A stretch of 64,000 bases of DNA, from positions 310,001 through 374,000 of the forward strand of contig JAHQIY010000031.1 of NCBI GenBank assembly GCA_019054805.1, in the 5' to 3' direction. Made by a program: the position numbers and the translations under genes. The stretch is from Brachionus manjavacas. Taxonomy: Eukaryota > Rotifera > Eurotatoria > Ploima > Brachionidae. Positions 22,393 to 33,310 of this stretch are shown here, one piece after another (the first letter of the stretch is position 1; each line of letters starts with the position of its first letter). The notes under the pieces were generated by a model, which saw only the letters and a program-made list of their open reading frames with translations, was not told the DNA's origin and ran no database searches.

Positions 22393-22725
22393 GATGTAAA
22401 ATATTCTAAGCATCAATTTATACGAATATTTTCTGATTTATTAAAAAATTTTAAATTAATTGAGCAAAATTATAAAAAATGGTTTGGATTTGCATTTAAA
22501 TTAGAAAAATAGTTATCAGATGATTAAGTTAAATCAGGATTAAAAGTTTTAATGGAAAAAAAATTATTCAAAAAATTAAACCAAATCAAATTGAATTTTT
22601 CAAATTAAAAAAATAAATGAATCAAAAAAATTTTAATTGTCAGACCGGAACCTTTGCTAAAAAAGGAACTAAAAAAAAAGACGATCGCCACCTTATTGTC
22701 CGTAAAGAAAGAAAAGTGACAATTA
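22393..22725 (+). pseudogene. Second copy of the decayed coding-like block
   Basis: Matches 14617-14890 almost base for base and adds an upstream in-frame stretch (SKHQFIRIFSDLLKNF). It has stops where copy one has K and D codons. See the entry at 14617 for what can be read. Confidence 0.4.
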
Positions 22726-23112
22726 TTTTTAAAATTTAACAAAAAAACAAAAAATTAAAAACTGGTATGAAAAATGTTTATTTGAAAAAAAATTCAAAAA
22801 AAAACATAGCCTGTGAAAGAGTCAATTTCTAAAAAAAGATTAAACAAAAGTTTAAAAACCTTAAAAAAAAAAAATTTAAATAAAACATTTTCAAGCATTG
22901 AAATAAACCGTGATGAAATTATTGAGCAGAATTTATGTTATGGCAACTGGAAAACAAATTGAACTTTTTGATACCTTATGAACCATTTGATACAGTTTGA
23001 TACCTTTTTCATTAGTTACCTTTTTGCTATAAAAGGACTAGTAAATTTTTTGATTTTGTATCACTAAAACAAAAAATATAAAAAATCAAGAAAAGTTTCT
23101 CTAATAGAAAAA

Positions 23113-23651
23113 ATGAAGGGATATCAAGCTTTTTTGGCCATTTTTTGCATCATCTATGGTATTGATCATAAAAAAGAAAATTTGTTTTATGTTTTGTTTT
23201 TTAATTTTTTTGATTTCCAAAAGCTCATTTAGAGAGTGTTCAGTCGCTTTCATGTAAAGTTGGATTTGGAATCAGTGAGCCTGGATCTCATGAGCTCAAA
23301 ACATATTTTGACAACACAGTTACTGCTAATAACTGTGGTGCCTCAGGTGCTAGCAATCCATCATCCGAACCAAAAGGATGCATGGTAATTTGATTCTCAA
23401 GATAAATTATATTTTGTTTATTTCTATTTTTTGTTTATTTTTAGAAAAATGTTTACAAATTGTCTGGAGGAAATCTTTATGTGGAGTATGCTTGCTTTAC
23501 TGGCACTACCAAAGCCACAGAAGTTCAATATGATCGTCATATCTACACATATGTTTGTACCACTGACAACTGCAACAGTTCCCATAATTTGAAATTTAAC
23601 TTGGTTGCCATTTCGGCTTTTTTATTTTTGTCTTTGGCTAAATTTTTCTAA
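23113..23651 (+). CDS. Small secreted Ly6/three-finger-like protein, copy C
   Basis: Identical layout to copy A: ATG at 23113, stop at 23649-23651, three exons, TATAAAAG at 23028-23035. The protein differs from copy A at one visible residue near the C-terminus (Ile for Val) and matches copy B. The 5' flank follows copy A (direct repeat from 22443), while the 3' flank follows copy B (inverted repeat to 24093), so C is a mosaic or the junction between the two duplications. The frame is intact and probably functional. Confidence 0.75.
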
Positions 23652-24093
23652 AAACCAAGCAAAAATATTTTATTTGAATAAAAATTTAATATATATTTAT
23701 ACTTCTGTAATTTACCAACTAAAGTCAAACTTAATGTTTATTTTTTTTTTTGTTCAAATCAATATTCCTAAATGCCTGCAAATTTTTTTTATTTATTATA
23801 ATTTGGATATTTACCATTGACTTTCAAAGAATTGAAGGTATTCACTTTTAAGTGACGAAAATTTATCGTAATATTTTATTAATTCTTTTAGATCTTAATT
23901 AAGACTTTGATAAAATTATTTCTTTGAATCTTAAAGGGAATAATCTTCTTTTGTAAAAAGATTAATGTAACAATTGAAAAATTTAAATTTAAATTGATTC
24001 GTATTTACAAATAAAACAGAATCGATTTTATTCTAGATTTTAATTTTGTAGATTCAAAATTAAATTTAAAAATCAGCTAAAACAGCTTTGAAA

Positions 24094-24680
24094 ATAAATA
24101 GAATTTAAAGATTTTAAATTTAGTTTTTATTTCATAAGATGAAAAAAATGTAAAAAAATAACAAACATAAAATTAATTAAATTTTTTTTATTTTCACAAA
24201 TAAATTTTTTTTAGTAAATAACAAATAAATTCTAAAACAAATATTCATTACTTTTTTGTAGACTCGTATTCAAGTCTAACGTTAAATTTTGTTCAGGACG
24301 ATTTTAATAAAAGATTATTTTAAAGTTATTGAATTAAATCCTAGAAAATAATTAAATTTTAAAATTTATAAATGAAAACAACTATAGCATGTCCATTTAG
24401 TACTAAACCGCAGTCAAAAAAAGTGCGCTTTAGGCACTTATTTGATTATCCGTATGTGACTGTAAGAGAATATAAAATAAGATAAAAATGTGTTGTTAAT
24501 TTTAAACCTTATTAGTTTATTAGATTATCAATTAGATGAGAATGATATAAAAAAAAATGTGACTAATTGATTGTCAACGCATACATAATCACGGTAAATT
24601 ATTGTGTTATGGGGTGGAAGTGTGCTCCATAATGCTAAGTCAATTGATATCTCAAATGAAGGTTGCAATTTGATTCCTAA
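24094..24680. other. AT-rich stretch upstream of a LINE
   Basis: No assignable gene. A short plus-strand frame near 24372 (MKTTIACPFSTKPQSKK, then VRFRHLF) precedes the reverse transcriptase and might be LINE 5' sequence; there is no further support. Confidence 0.4.
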
Positions 24681-25594
24681 TTGATTTTAAATAAAAAGGA
24701 ATTCAAAATTAATGAAGAAAAGGGAAAATGCTTAGGAGAACTTTTATCTTCAATATTTTGTCCTAACTCTGATTTAATTGATACTGAGAAAGACTTCGAA
24801 ATACTAAATTTTAACTGTGATTTCTTTAGAAACAATAATCACTGTAATTTTAATGATCCAATTTGCATAAATGAATTAATTATGGCTTTAAAAAGATTGA
24901 AAAATGAAGCGGCATCAGGACCTGACCAAATTCATAATCTAATGTTAAAAAACTTACCTAGAAATTCATTAATAGAAATTATAGAACTTTTTAATTTATC
25001 TCTTCGAGAAGGTAGAGTCCCTAAAGCATGGAAAACATCGAACATTACTATGATTCAAAAAAAAGCCTCTTCTTTACAAGATCCTTTAAATTATAGACCA
25101 ATTAGTATAACGAGTTGTTTAGGAAAGCTCCTGGAACGCATAGTATTTTCAAGATTATACAATTATTTGGAACAAAATTCACTCCTTATCCAGGAGCAAT
25201 CTGGATTTAGGAAACACCAGCGAACATCAGATAATCTTTTCTTTTTAATTCAAAAAATTGTGGAATCATTTAATAGAAAAAAAAAGTTTGCGGCCTGTTT
25301 TTTGATATTTCTAAAGCCTTTGATAGGGTTTGGCATGAGGGTTTACTTTTTAAATTGATTAAATTGAATCCACCTCATTACTTGACTAACTGGATTAGAT
25401 CCTTTTTAGATAGTAGGATATTTAAGGTAAATGTGAATGATCACCTAAGCGAAGAATATCAAATAACTGCAGGTGTTCCTCAAGGCTCAGTAATATCTAA
25501 TTTTATTAACTTTAATTTTATTTTACATTTTTTATTTTATTTTTTATTTATTCTGAAGGAGCTTTAGTTCGGTACAGAAAAAAAATAAATAATA
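24681..25594 (+). mobile_element. LINE with internally deleted reverse transcriptase and hairpin 3' tail
   Basis: Frames 24681-25358 and 25355-25497 encode a jockey-like reverse transcriptase: ALKRLKNEAASGPDQIHNLML, WKTSNITMIQKK, LNYRPISITSCLGKLLERI, EQSGFRKHQRTSDNLFF and, in the second frame, the start of motif B (TAGVPQGSVIS). The sequence then jumps directly to the 3' UTR: everything from the YADD box to the C-terminus is missing. The tail at 25552-25594 is CTGAAGGAGCTTTAGTTCGG..ACAG followed by A/T-rich repeats, whose hairpin uses a G-U pair. It cannot be active. Confidence 0.85.
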
Positions 25595-25747
25595 TTTAGG
25601 AATCACTTATTCCCTGAATAATCACTTATTCATCAGCTTGTAAATTGATGCACAAAGATAACTTAGAACTATACTTGTCACGTATCTCAGAAGTTAGACA
25701 CTTCGAAATGCTGACAAATGCATTTAGTACTAAGCTCACATCTTAAC

Positions 25748-25790
25748 TTAATAATATGCTATGCATATCATATGCATAGCATATTATTAA
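25748..25790. repeat. Inverted repeat, 20-bp arms, 3-bp loop
   Basis: Arms 25748-25767 and 25771-25790 are exact reverse complements (TTAATAATATGCTATGCATA) around TCA. Possibly a cruciform or the core of a small MITE; no target duplication is evident. Confidence 0.8.
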
Positions 25791-25859
25791 AACTTAGTAA
25801 GTTTAAATAAGAATTCCATTCTTAGAACTTCAGATCGTTCAATAATAAAATACAGGCAT

Positions 25860-26596
25860 TAAAATAATAACGTTGTATTTATTATAAACCGGTTACAATT
25901 GGTAACAGCGATAAAATGCTCTTCTTTATGGAACCTATATCATAAGATTGCTTAGAAAAACTTGATAAAGACACAAAATGGGTCTTTTGAAAATGAATTC
26001 CAGAGATTAGATGACAACAGCGAATAGGTAAGCTGTACAGAAGCCGAACAAATGGAATGGCTTCAAAATGTTCAAAATTCCGGAAAACCTAAGAAAGATA
26101 ACCTTAGGAATATGAATCAAAAAAACAAAGAGAAGGAGGAGCAAACCGTATTATTTGTATTTAATTAATATGTAATATACACGGACCACAGGAAAAGGTA
26201 ACAAATACAAAACAACTAATTAGATAGGAAAGCGGAGAAAATAAAGTGCTGTTTAAGCAAGATCAACTTTGTTATTAAAATTTATCACATAAAAACCAAC
26301 TTTAAATAAAGATTTAATAAAATAAAATTTGTTAATTTTTTAGTAAAGAAAATCCTACTTTATTTAGTGATGTCTTAAATTTGATAAACTAAAGTCGTAA
26401 TTTCTTTGACTATATTTGATAAGAGTCCTTGAAACTCTTTTTTTTTGCTTAATGATCTCAACAATTTTTATGACTGACAAATTTATTTTATCTTTATTAA
26501 CCTTTTTATCTATCAAGAAATAGCAATTACTAGGCCTTAAAACGAAAAAAGAAAATTTAATTTTTTTGAAAATTTTTTTATTAAAGCAAAAAAAAA
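25860..26596. other. Stretch with a small coding remnant, upstream of SLC33A1
   Basis: A plus-strand frame at about 26035-26166 reads TEAEQMEWLQNVQNSGKPKK and then a lysine/glutamate-rich segment ending in a stop. It is not recognised and is probably transposon-derived. The remainder is A/T-rich. The minus-strand frame at 26364-26675 overlaps the start of SLC33A1 and is not believed. Confidence 0.35.
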
Positions 26597-29500
26597 ATGG
26601 ATTCATCTCAAATAAATCACGAAGCTGTCCTGATCGAGTCAAGTTTGTTCCTGGAACCGGACAAGAATGCATCATCGAAACCCATCGGCATTAAAAAAGA
26701 TCTAAAGCACATATTTTTCCTTATTTATCTCTACTTGCTACAGGGTGTACCTTTAGGTCTAGCGGCGAGCATACCGTTTTTATTGGCAACAAAAAAAGTT
26801 TCCTATGCGGACCAAGGGACTTTTAGCTTTGCATTCTATCCATACTCAATCAAACTCTTATGGGCTCCTATTGTTGACTCTTGTTTCTTTAACAGATTTG
26901 GCCGCAGGAAATCCTGGCTGATACCAGTACAGTTATTAATTGGAGTCTTCATGATTGCCTCGGCAAATTATGCCCAATTTCTTGCTTACAATCTTAATTC
27001 CAAAGCTGATATAGTAATTTTGACTGGAATATTTACCATTTTTACATTTTTGGCTGCCACGCAGGACATAGCGCTGGACGGATGGGCCATTTCAATGCTG
27101 TCCAAAGAAAATGTCGCCTGGCAGTCCACATGCAATGGAGTTGGACTAACAGCAGGATTTTTTATCGGAAATATTTCAATAATTGTTTTTGAGTCAGCCA
27201 AATTTTGTAATAAATATATCCGGCCTTTTTTTAATCTGCCGTCTCAGGACTCTGGAATTATTTCATTAGAAAGTAAAATGAAAATTTTTCTTTTTTTTAA
27301 GTTTAATTTTTTTTCATCAACAGAATTTATGTACGCGTTTGGTGTTGTTTATCTAGCCACTTCATTTTTAGTCATGTTCAAGAAAGAACTAGACAAACAT
27401 GAATCGGACGGTCAGTCCAGCAGTTTAATCGAGTCCTATTTGAACATAAAAAAACTTCTGTCTCTTAAGTCAATTCAAAAAGTGGCGCTAATTTTTCTAA
27501 CAGTTAAAGTAAGTTGAAATTGCTTGTCACTCTTCTTTTTGAAAATTATGGAGAAGTTTACTCAATTTTTTTTGAAATGCGGCAGAAAAAAATTTTCAGT
27601 TGTAAAAGAAAAAAATTTAAAAGATTTTCAAACACTGATTCTCGAAGTTAAGTTTCTTCGAATTTTGCAAAATTTGAAAATTTAAATAAGCAGTTCACAA
27701 ATTAGAAAAAATTTAGAATCATTTATAATTTATATTATCCAAAGAAAAGATTTTACTATTATGTAAAGAAAGCTACCTTTAGCAAGTCGTTTAAAATTTT
27801 AAATAAATAAAAAAATTTGGACCATTTTCTGATAATGCTTTTGAGCATTTTGTGACGAGGACATATTATAACTTAGACTACTGGTAAAAAGGTAGAATTT
27901 TTTTGCAAAAAATTGACTCAAAAAATTTAAATTGTTCAAATATTCTAATATTAAAAGAAAAAATTATCTTAATTTTCTTATTTTTATTATATTTTAACTC
28001 ATTTTAATTTTTATATTTTTTGTTAACATTTTTATTTTATTTTTATTTTTTTATCTGAAGGAGCTTTAGCTCGGCACAGATAAAACAAATAAAAAAATTA
28101 AAAAAAAAATTATCAAATGACCAAATTAATTCTATTAAATTATTTATTAAAGAAAATTTTTTTTGTATATTACAGTGTGATAAAAATGTAAGTAGTTTAA
28201 ATATTTCAAATCAAGATAAATAATAAAAGATAAATAATTGATCAAGCAGCATTTAGATATTAATACTATTTATAAATTTTTAGAAATTGACCATCTTTTC
28301 ATTGTGATTAAAAGTGTTGACTCGGAATTAGTAAAACTTAAATTAAATAGATGTATTTCTATTAGAGGCTTCAAAAAACTTTTTTATTCAAAAAAGCCCT
28401 TATTTACTAAAATTCTAATGAAAGTAAATAAAATGAGATAAAAAAATTAAAGTTAAGAAGACATAGATTGCTACATGTGGCACATGTTTACATAGTTAAG
28501 GTTTCAGGAAAAAAGAAGGAAATAGTAAGGTAGCAATTACACAAAGTAGTTTGGTATTCAATATATCTCGATTCAAAACCTTCTTTATTCGAAAATATTA
28601 ATAATCATTTTTTTCAATATGCAAGCATGTTTTTTAATGACAAAATCCTTATTAATGGCTTTAGTTTGCAATAATTAAATTTAATTGACAAAAAATTAAA
28701 TCTAATTCACAATAATTTATTTTAAGTTACAAATATTTAATATAATTGACAAAAAAACTTATTGACATTTCTTCAAATTATTTGACAGCTTCTCTCCCTG
28801 CCTTTTTCTTGGGCGTCCTCTTGACTGTTTTGGCTGTTCGATTTGAAAAATTGATAAAAAAATGGAAAACAGAGCGTAGACAGTTTTTTAAACTACAGAT
28901 ATTATCTAAAGGATCATCATATCACAAACCTAAAGTCAAAAATCTTAAAAAAATTACCGAGTTTTTCATGCTTGCAATATTAATTTAAAGTTATTTTTTT
29001 ATTTGAAACTGAAAAAAATATTTGAAACATCGCACTTTTTCAATGTAATTTCAACATTGGATACATTTTGTAATTCAAACACAAAAAATTAAACCATATA
29101 AAATTCTATATAATTTATAATCGACGAACCGCTGGGGTTGTGAAGTTCGTTTCAATTTGATCATTTCAATTCAGAAAAACTTGAATAACTTTTTTACTAA
29201 AAGAGATAATTCAGTTCTGTAAAATGCTTAATTATAAGCAAATTTGCTTAATGCAGAAAAATAAGTCTGCAAAAACTCTGCAATGTAATTGCACACTTGA
29301 TTGGAATACTTTTTAATGGCGTGCAAAATGGAGAAAATTGCAAAGTATTTTGCAGACTTATTTTTCTGCATTAAGCAAATTTGCTTATAATTAAGCATTT
29401 TACAGATCTGAATTATCTCTTTTAGTAAAAAAGTTATTCAAGTTTTTCTGAATTGAAATAATCAAATTGAAACGAACTTCACAACCCCCGAACCGCTGAT

Positions 29501-32258
29501 AATCTCTTCTTCCTTATTCAAAAAATTGTAGAATCATTAAATAGAAAGAAGAAAGTTTGTTCCCCATTATTTGATATCTCCAAAGCGTTCGATTTAGTTT
29601 GACATGATGGTCTTATTTATAAAATAAAAAAAATGAACCTTCCCTCTTACCTAATACATTGGATTAATTCATTTTTAGACTCAAGATCATTTAAAGTAAA
29701 TGTAAACGGTCACATAAGTGATGAATACCATATAACTGCAGGTGTTCCTCAAGGCTCGGTAATTAGTCCATTACTTTTTAGCATTTTTGATATCCTTAAA
29801 AGAAATAAAAGAAATAAAACAAATAGTGAATACTCTCTTCTTTTTGCTGAGGACTTGGTAACAATTTATATTTTTAAGAAAAAAAGGAAATCTAGAAAAA
29901 AAGATAAACAAATACTTAGACGAACTAGAAAAATGGCTCTTCAAGCGGAAGATCAAAATATCTGTTGAAAAGTCTTGCTTCATTGTCTTCAGTTAATTTA
30001 ATAAGTGAAGATATATGAAAATAAAAATTGAGAGTCAAAAGGAAATCAAGTTTTTAGGTATAAAATTTGATTCAAAATTTACCTTTACCCCAATGGTATA
30101 ATAATAATCCTTTTACTTTGATGGAAAAATTTTACAATAAAGAAGCAGAGAAGAAAAACATCTGTATTATGGTGACATGATCAGACTATAAATATAACTT
30201 GTTACTTAAATAGAAAGAGTTCAGGTTATAGGAAAAAAGGAAGAAATAGTAAGGTAGCAATTACACAAAGGACCTTCTTTATTCGAAAAAATTAATTATC
30301 ATTTTTTTTATTTGCAAACATTTCCCTTCTTAATATTACCATATCTAACTGAATGTTTTTAGATATTGTGAACCCAACTTTGTAATACTATATATCTGTT
30401 ATCTGTTGTAATACTATATAAAGGACTTTCATTCAAAGTCTATTTAAATAATAAATAAACAATTAAAAAAAAAAGAAAAGAGATTGAATTGTTATTGCTA
30501 AATAATTAGCTTAGTATTTAGTTAAACACTTTATTTAAAATAAGTTTTCTTAATATGTTGTCTTTAACGATGTTTATAGTAACCAGTGTATTCAAAATGA
30601 CTGTAAACCTATGAGCTTGTCTTAATAAAGAGTCGAAATCGGGTCTTCAACACGCTTACAAAAATGAGATTTGTAACGGGACACCGAAAAAGTTTAAATT
30701 AAAGAAGACGATCAAAAAAACATTTTTTGCTTTTTTTCCACTTCTCTCTACAATGCCATCTGAATTAAAGTTGTTTAAAAGTCTTAAATTTAAGTCCAAG
30801 TCCGGACTTTTTTAAATGTTTTTATTTTCAAAAGTCCAAGTCAAAGACATTTATTTGAAAAAGTCCGGTCTTGGACTTGACTTGAGACTTGTGACTTTTA
30901 AACTACTTTGGAAAAATGTAAGTTTGAACACTTAAATAATTCTAATTTGTGTAATTTTAAAAATTTTCATCTAAAAATTGAACTTTTAGTGATTTTTACT
31001 TTTTTTTATTTCTTCTCTCTAGGTTTTTTTTAGGTTTCAAGGTTAATCAACAGGCTGGTGCCCTTATCTACTGAATAGACTGATTAACTCTTCATTTATT
31101 TCAATTAAAATAAATAATTCACTAAAATACAATATATCAAAATGTTTTATTTAAAAAGATTATTATAAAAAAAAAAAAAAATTTAATTAATTTAATTAAT
31201 TGATTTGTAAAATTTTTTGTAAACCAAAATAAAATTTATCAAAAATTTTAATTGATTTAAGAAAGATAATATTTATATTGTTATAAATAGATGTTTTGAA
31301 ATGATTGAAGGATAAACATAGACGATCAATAACAAAATTATTAATTAATTTTGGAAAAAAATCATGAAAAGTTAGCTTTCTGAATTCTCAAAAGATTTAA
31401 GAATCTTTTACAATAAAAAAATAAAAAAATTAAAAAACGTTTGTCTAGATTGGCATGGCTGCGGAGAATATCAGCAATTTGAAACTGATAGAAAAAGGCG
31501 TTTCAAAAGAAAAACTCAGTCTTTTGTCAATACCTTTGGTGCCTTACAGTATTATAGTAACATTTTTAGTCAGTAAATGCATAAAGAAAAAACCACTTAA
31601 GCCTTATGTACATGCACTGCCTGTGCGCTTATTATTTACTTTGGTGGTCGCTCTAGTTATTTATTTTACCCCTAAATTTAGAGATCAAAATGGTGAATAT
31701 GCACTCAATTTTTATCTTATTCTGCTTTGTATATCGGCCGTGCAAACATTAGTCGAAACTATAATGTTTATTTCTCAGATGGCGTTTTTTGCCAGCATAT
31801 CTGATGCATCTATTGGCGGTACTTATATGACCCTCCTGGCCACATTGTCAAATCTTGGCGGAACATATCCAAGCACTGTGGCTCTTTATTTGCTCAATTT
31901 TTTCTCAAAAAAACGCTGTTTCATTATTAACTTGGAAAGTGGTTTTAATTCTAGTGAAACTTTCAATTCGACTTTTATTTTGCCAAATCGTAATCAGAGT
32001 TCTATTATGACAGACAATAAATGCTCTTCGTCAAATGACATAAAAGTAATTGAAAATTTCTTTGGCACTTTTTTGATTGAATTTTTTTTAAAGGAGTGTA
32101 AGAAAATGGGTGGAAGTTGCACTACTGAATATGATGCGTTTTATGTGTTAGTTGGCGTTTTTTTTCTCATAGGAGTTATATGGTTCTTGTGTTTTAGAAG
32201 ATTATTTTCAAAGCTTACAAAATTACCTAAATCGGAATGGAAACTGAATCCGAAATAG
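26597..32258 (+). CDS. SLC33A1: Acetyl-CoA transporter (ER membrane, MFS fold)
   Basis: Exon 1 (26597-27508, 304 codons) ends at LTVK before GTAAGT. Exon 2 (31449-32258) starts after TTTGTCTAG with IGMAAENISNLKLIEKGV. Joined, they give 573 residues against about 550 in vertebrates. Diagnostic stretches: LQGVPLGLAASIPFLL, IKLLWAPIVDS, FGRRKSWLIPVQ, AATQDIALDGWA, then SDASIGGTYMTLLATLSNLG, YPSTVAL and the cysteine-rich loop with CKKMGGSC. About 12 membrane segments are expected. The protein imports cytosolic acetyl-CoA into the ER lumen for acetylation of glycolipids and proteins. The 3.9-kb intron is unusually long for this window and filled with LINE pieces, a MITE and repeats. The start ATG follows an A-rich leader. 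Codons near 27290-27320 add a phenylalanine-rich insertion compared with relatives. Confidence 0.93.
27950..28100 (+). mobile_element. LINE 3' UTR and hairpin tail inside the SLC33A1 intron
   Basis: A T-rich run leads to the best-preserved tail, TCTGAAGGAGCTTTAGCTCG and then GCACAGA (28054-28081), followed by an A/T-rich AAATAAA-type tract. The stem is GAGC-TTTA-GCTC, with an outer TCTG/CAGA pairing. No reverse transcriptase is attached. Confidence 0.65.
28238..28441 (+). other. Short unassigned open frame in the SLC33A1 intron
   Basis: A 67-residue frame rich in isoleucine, lysine and leucine (FLEIDHLFIVIKSVDSELV). It has no recognised family, sits between two transposon remnants and is probably part of one. 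Listed only because it is open. Confidence 0.2.
28442..28640 (+). repeat. Dispersed LINE-associated repeat
   Basis: The block with AAGGTAGCAATTACACAAA recurs at 30210-30320 (direct) and about 16690-16810 (inverted). Short frames (LRRHRLLHVAHVYIVKVSG) suggest that it derives from a LINE coding or 3' region. Confidence 0.5.
28746..29097 (+). repeat. Dispersed repeat with a short membrane-protein-like ORF
   Basis: The open frame 28746-28988 (80 residues) has a hydrophobic segment (LPAFFLGVLLTVLAV) followed by a basic region (KKWKTERRQFFK). The same sequence, decayed, is at 894-1120. The function and family are unknown. Confidence 0.5.
29120..30100 (+). mobile_element. LINE reverse transcriptase remnant interrupted by a MITE
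   Basis: Outside the MITE the sequence follows the LINE at 24681: ADNLFFLIQKIVESLNRKKK, DISKAFD, then frame 29633-29968 with YLIHWINSFLDSRSFKVNV, TAGVPQGSVISPLLFSIF, and LLFAEDLVTIY, where the YADD/FADD box has become AEDL. Frames after 29968 are broken. It is inactive and lies within the SLC33A1 intron in the sense orientation. Confidence 0.8.
29134..29488. mobile_element. MULE-type MITE, 355 bp, long TIRs, 9-bp target duplication
   Basis: Terminal inverted repeats of about 140 bp (29134-29275 and 29348-29488), starting GGGGTTGTGAAGTTCG, differ at only two visible positions. The flanks carry the direct repeat CGAACCGCT (29125-29133 and 29489-29497). Nine-base target duplications and long TIRs are typical of Mutator-like elements. 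It is inserted in LINE coding sequence and has no ORF. Any MULE transposase that moved it remains unidentified. Confidence 0.88.
30768..30905. repeat. Imperfect inverted repeat rich in AAGTC/GACTT
   Basis: The left arm (GTTTAAAAGTC, later AAGTCCAAGTCCGGACTTTTT) and the right arm (AAAAAGTCCGGTCTTGGACTT, later GTGACTTTTAAAC) pair over about 45 bp with short gaps. A related structure occurs at 55925-56115. Possibly a MITE; no target duplication was identified. Confidence 0.5.
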
Positions 32259-32937
32259 ATTTTTCTGTAAAATAGTTATTGTTAAATTAAAATAAAATTT
32301 ATCATTTTTTCACCAAAATTTTTCGAAAAAATGAATAAAATTTCTAGTTTTATTCGTAAAAAAATTTTTAATTATTTTTTTTGAAAAAATTAAATTTAGA
32401 CTTGACTTTTTCGGCAGACGGTAAAGGTTTCAAGTTCCCGGGTAGAGACACCTGGAGACACCACCAAAAACTAGTGTTGGTAATCGGCTCCAATCGATTG
32501 ATAAAATTCATAAATCGATTAATTTTTTTAGTCGATTCCCGATCATTCAGAATCAAGAAAAATTATATTTTTATTATAATTTAAATTTTTGCCGTCCCAG
32601 ATAGTTGTTATGGTGGCCAAGTAAGTTTTGGACTTTCAACAAAAAAAATTAAAAAATATTGTGACTTTTGAAAAACTCTGAATAAGATTATAATTAACTG
32701 TAAAGGGAATAGAATAAAAGCAATTAAAAATAAAAAAAAATTAAATAATAGCAACTTAAACAAAATAAATATATAAATTAAAATTAAATTCGAAATATGT
32801 TTCCAACCATTCTTCATTCATTGGTTCTTCTTGGCTAAATCTTGTCTCTTTTAAGTCTGGTATGATGTTTATTTCCTTTTGAGTAAATATTATTTGTACA
32901 TCCTCCAGTTTTCTTTATACAACAAATAAAAAAGATA
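32259..32937. other. AT-rich stretch after SLC33A1
   Basis: Contains the probable SLC33A1 3' UTR with AATAAAA-type signals. Short frames at 32381 and 32608 are unsupported. Confidence 0.5.
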
Positions 32938-32941
32938 CAAT

Positions 32942-33255
32942 TGTTAAAATCCTTAGTCTCTATGAAGGGTTTAGTAAGGAAATTAAACAATTAAGAGTTT
33001 TTCTTCTTTTAATATTTTATTTAATAATAATTAGGGCCACTTCTAGCCAGTAATGGAAAATCACAAAAAAAAGAAAAAAGAAAAAAATAATTTGAGAAAA
33101 ATTAATAATAATAATAATGTTTTTCTTTTAACAAAAACATGTTCTATTTAAGTTGCGATTTGCTTTGCATTACTGCAGCAAATCGCTTTAATTTTAACAA
33201 TTTCTAAACTAGACTGGTTGAGACAATCGTTGTAACAATAACAAGAGTTACAACA
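32942..33255 (-). repeat. LTR 1 (3' LTR of the array)
   Basis: 314 bp, from TGTTAAAATCC to GTTACAACA on the plus strand. The polypurine tract abuts it at 33256-33268. Confidence 0.9.
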
Positions 33256-33268
33256 AATCTCCCCTTAA
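33256..33268 (-). other. Polypurine tract, unit 1
   Basis: On the minus strand this reads AAGGGGAGATT directly before the 3' LTR, the expected site of plus-strand DNA priming. Unit 2 has the same tract at 35318-35331 with one extra G. Confidence 0.7.
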
Positions 33269-33310
33269 ACTAAGTGGCTTATGCCGAGAAAATTAACACG
33301 GTAACAAAAA

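Noticed and set aside
26364..26675. Minus-strand ORF overlapping the start of SLC33A1
   Set aside because: It overlaps a well-supported conserved gene in antisense and has no recognisable domain.
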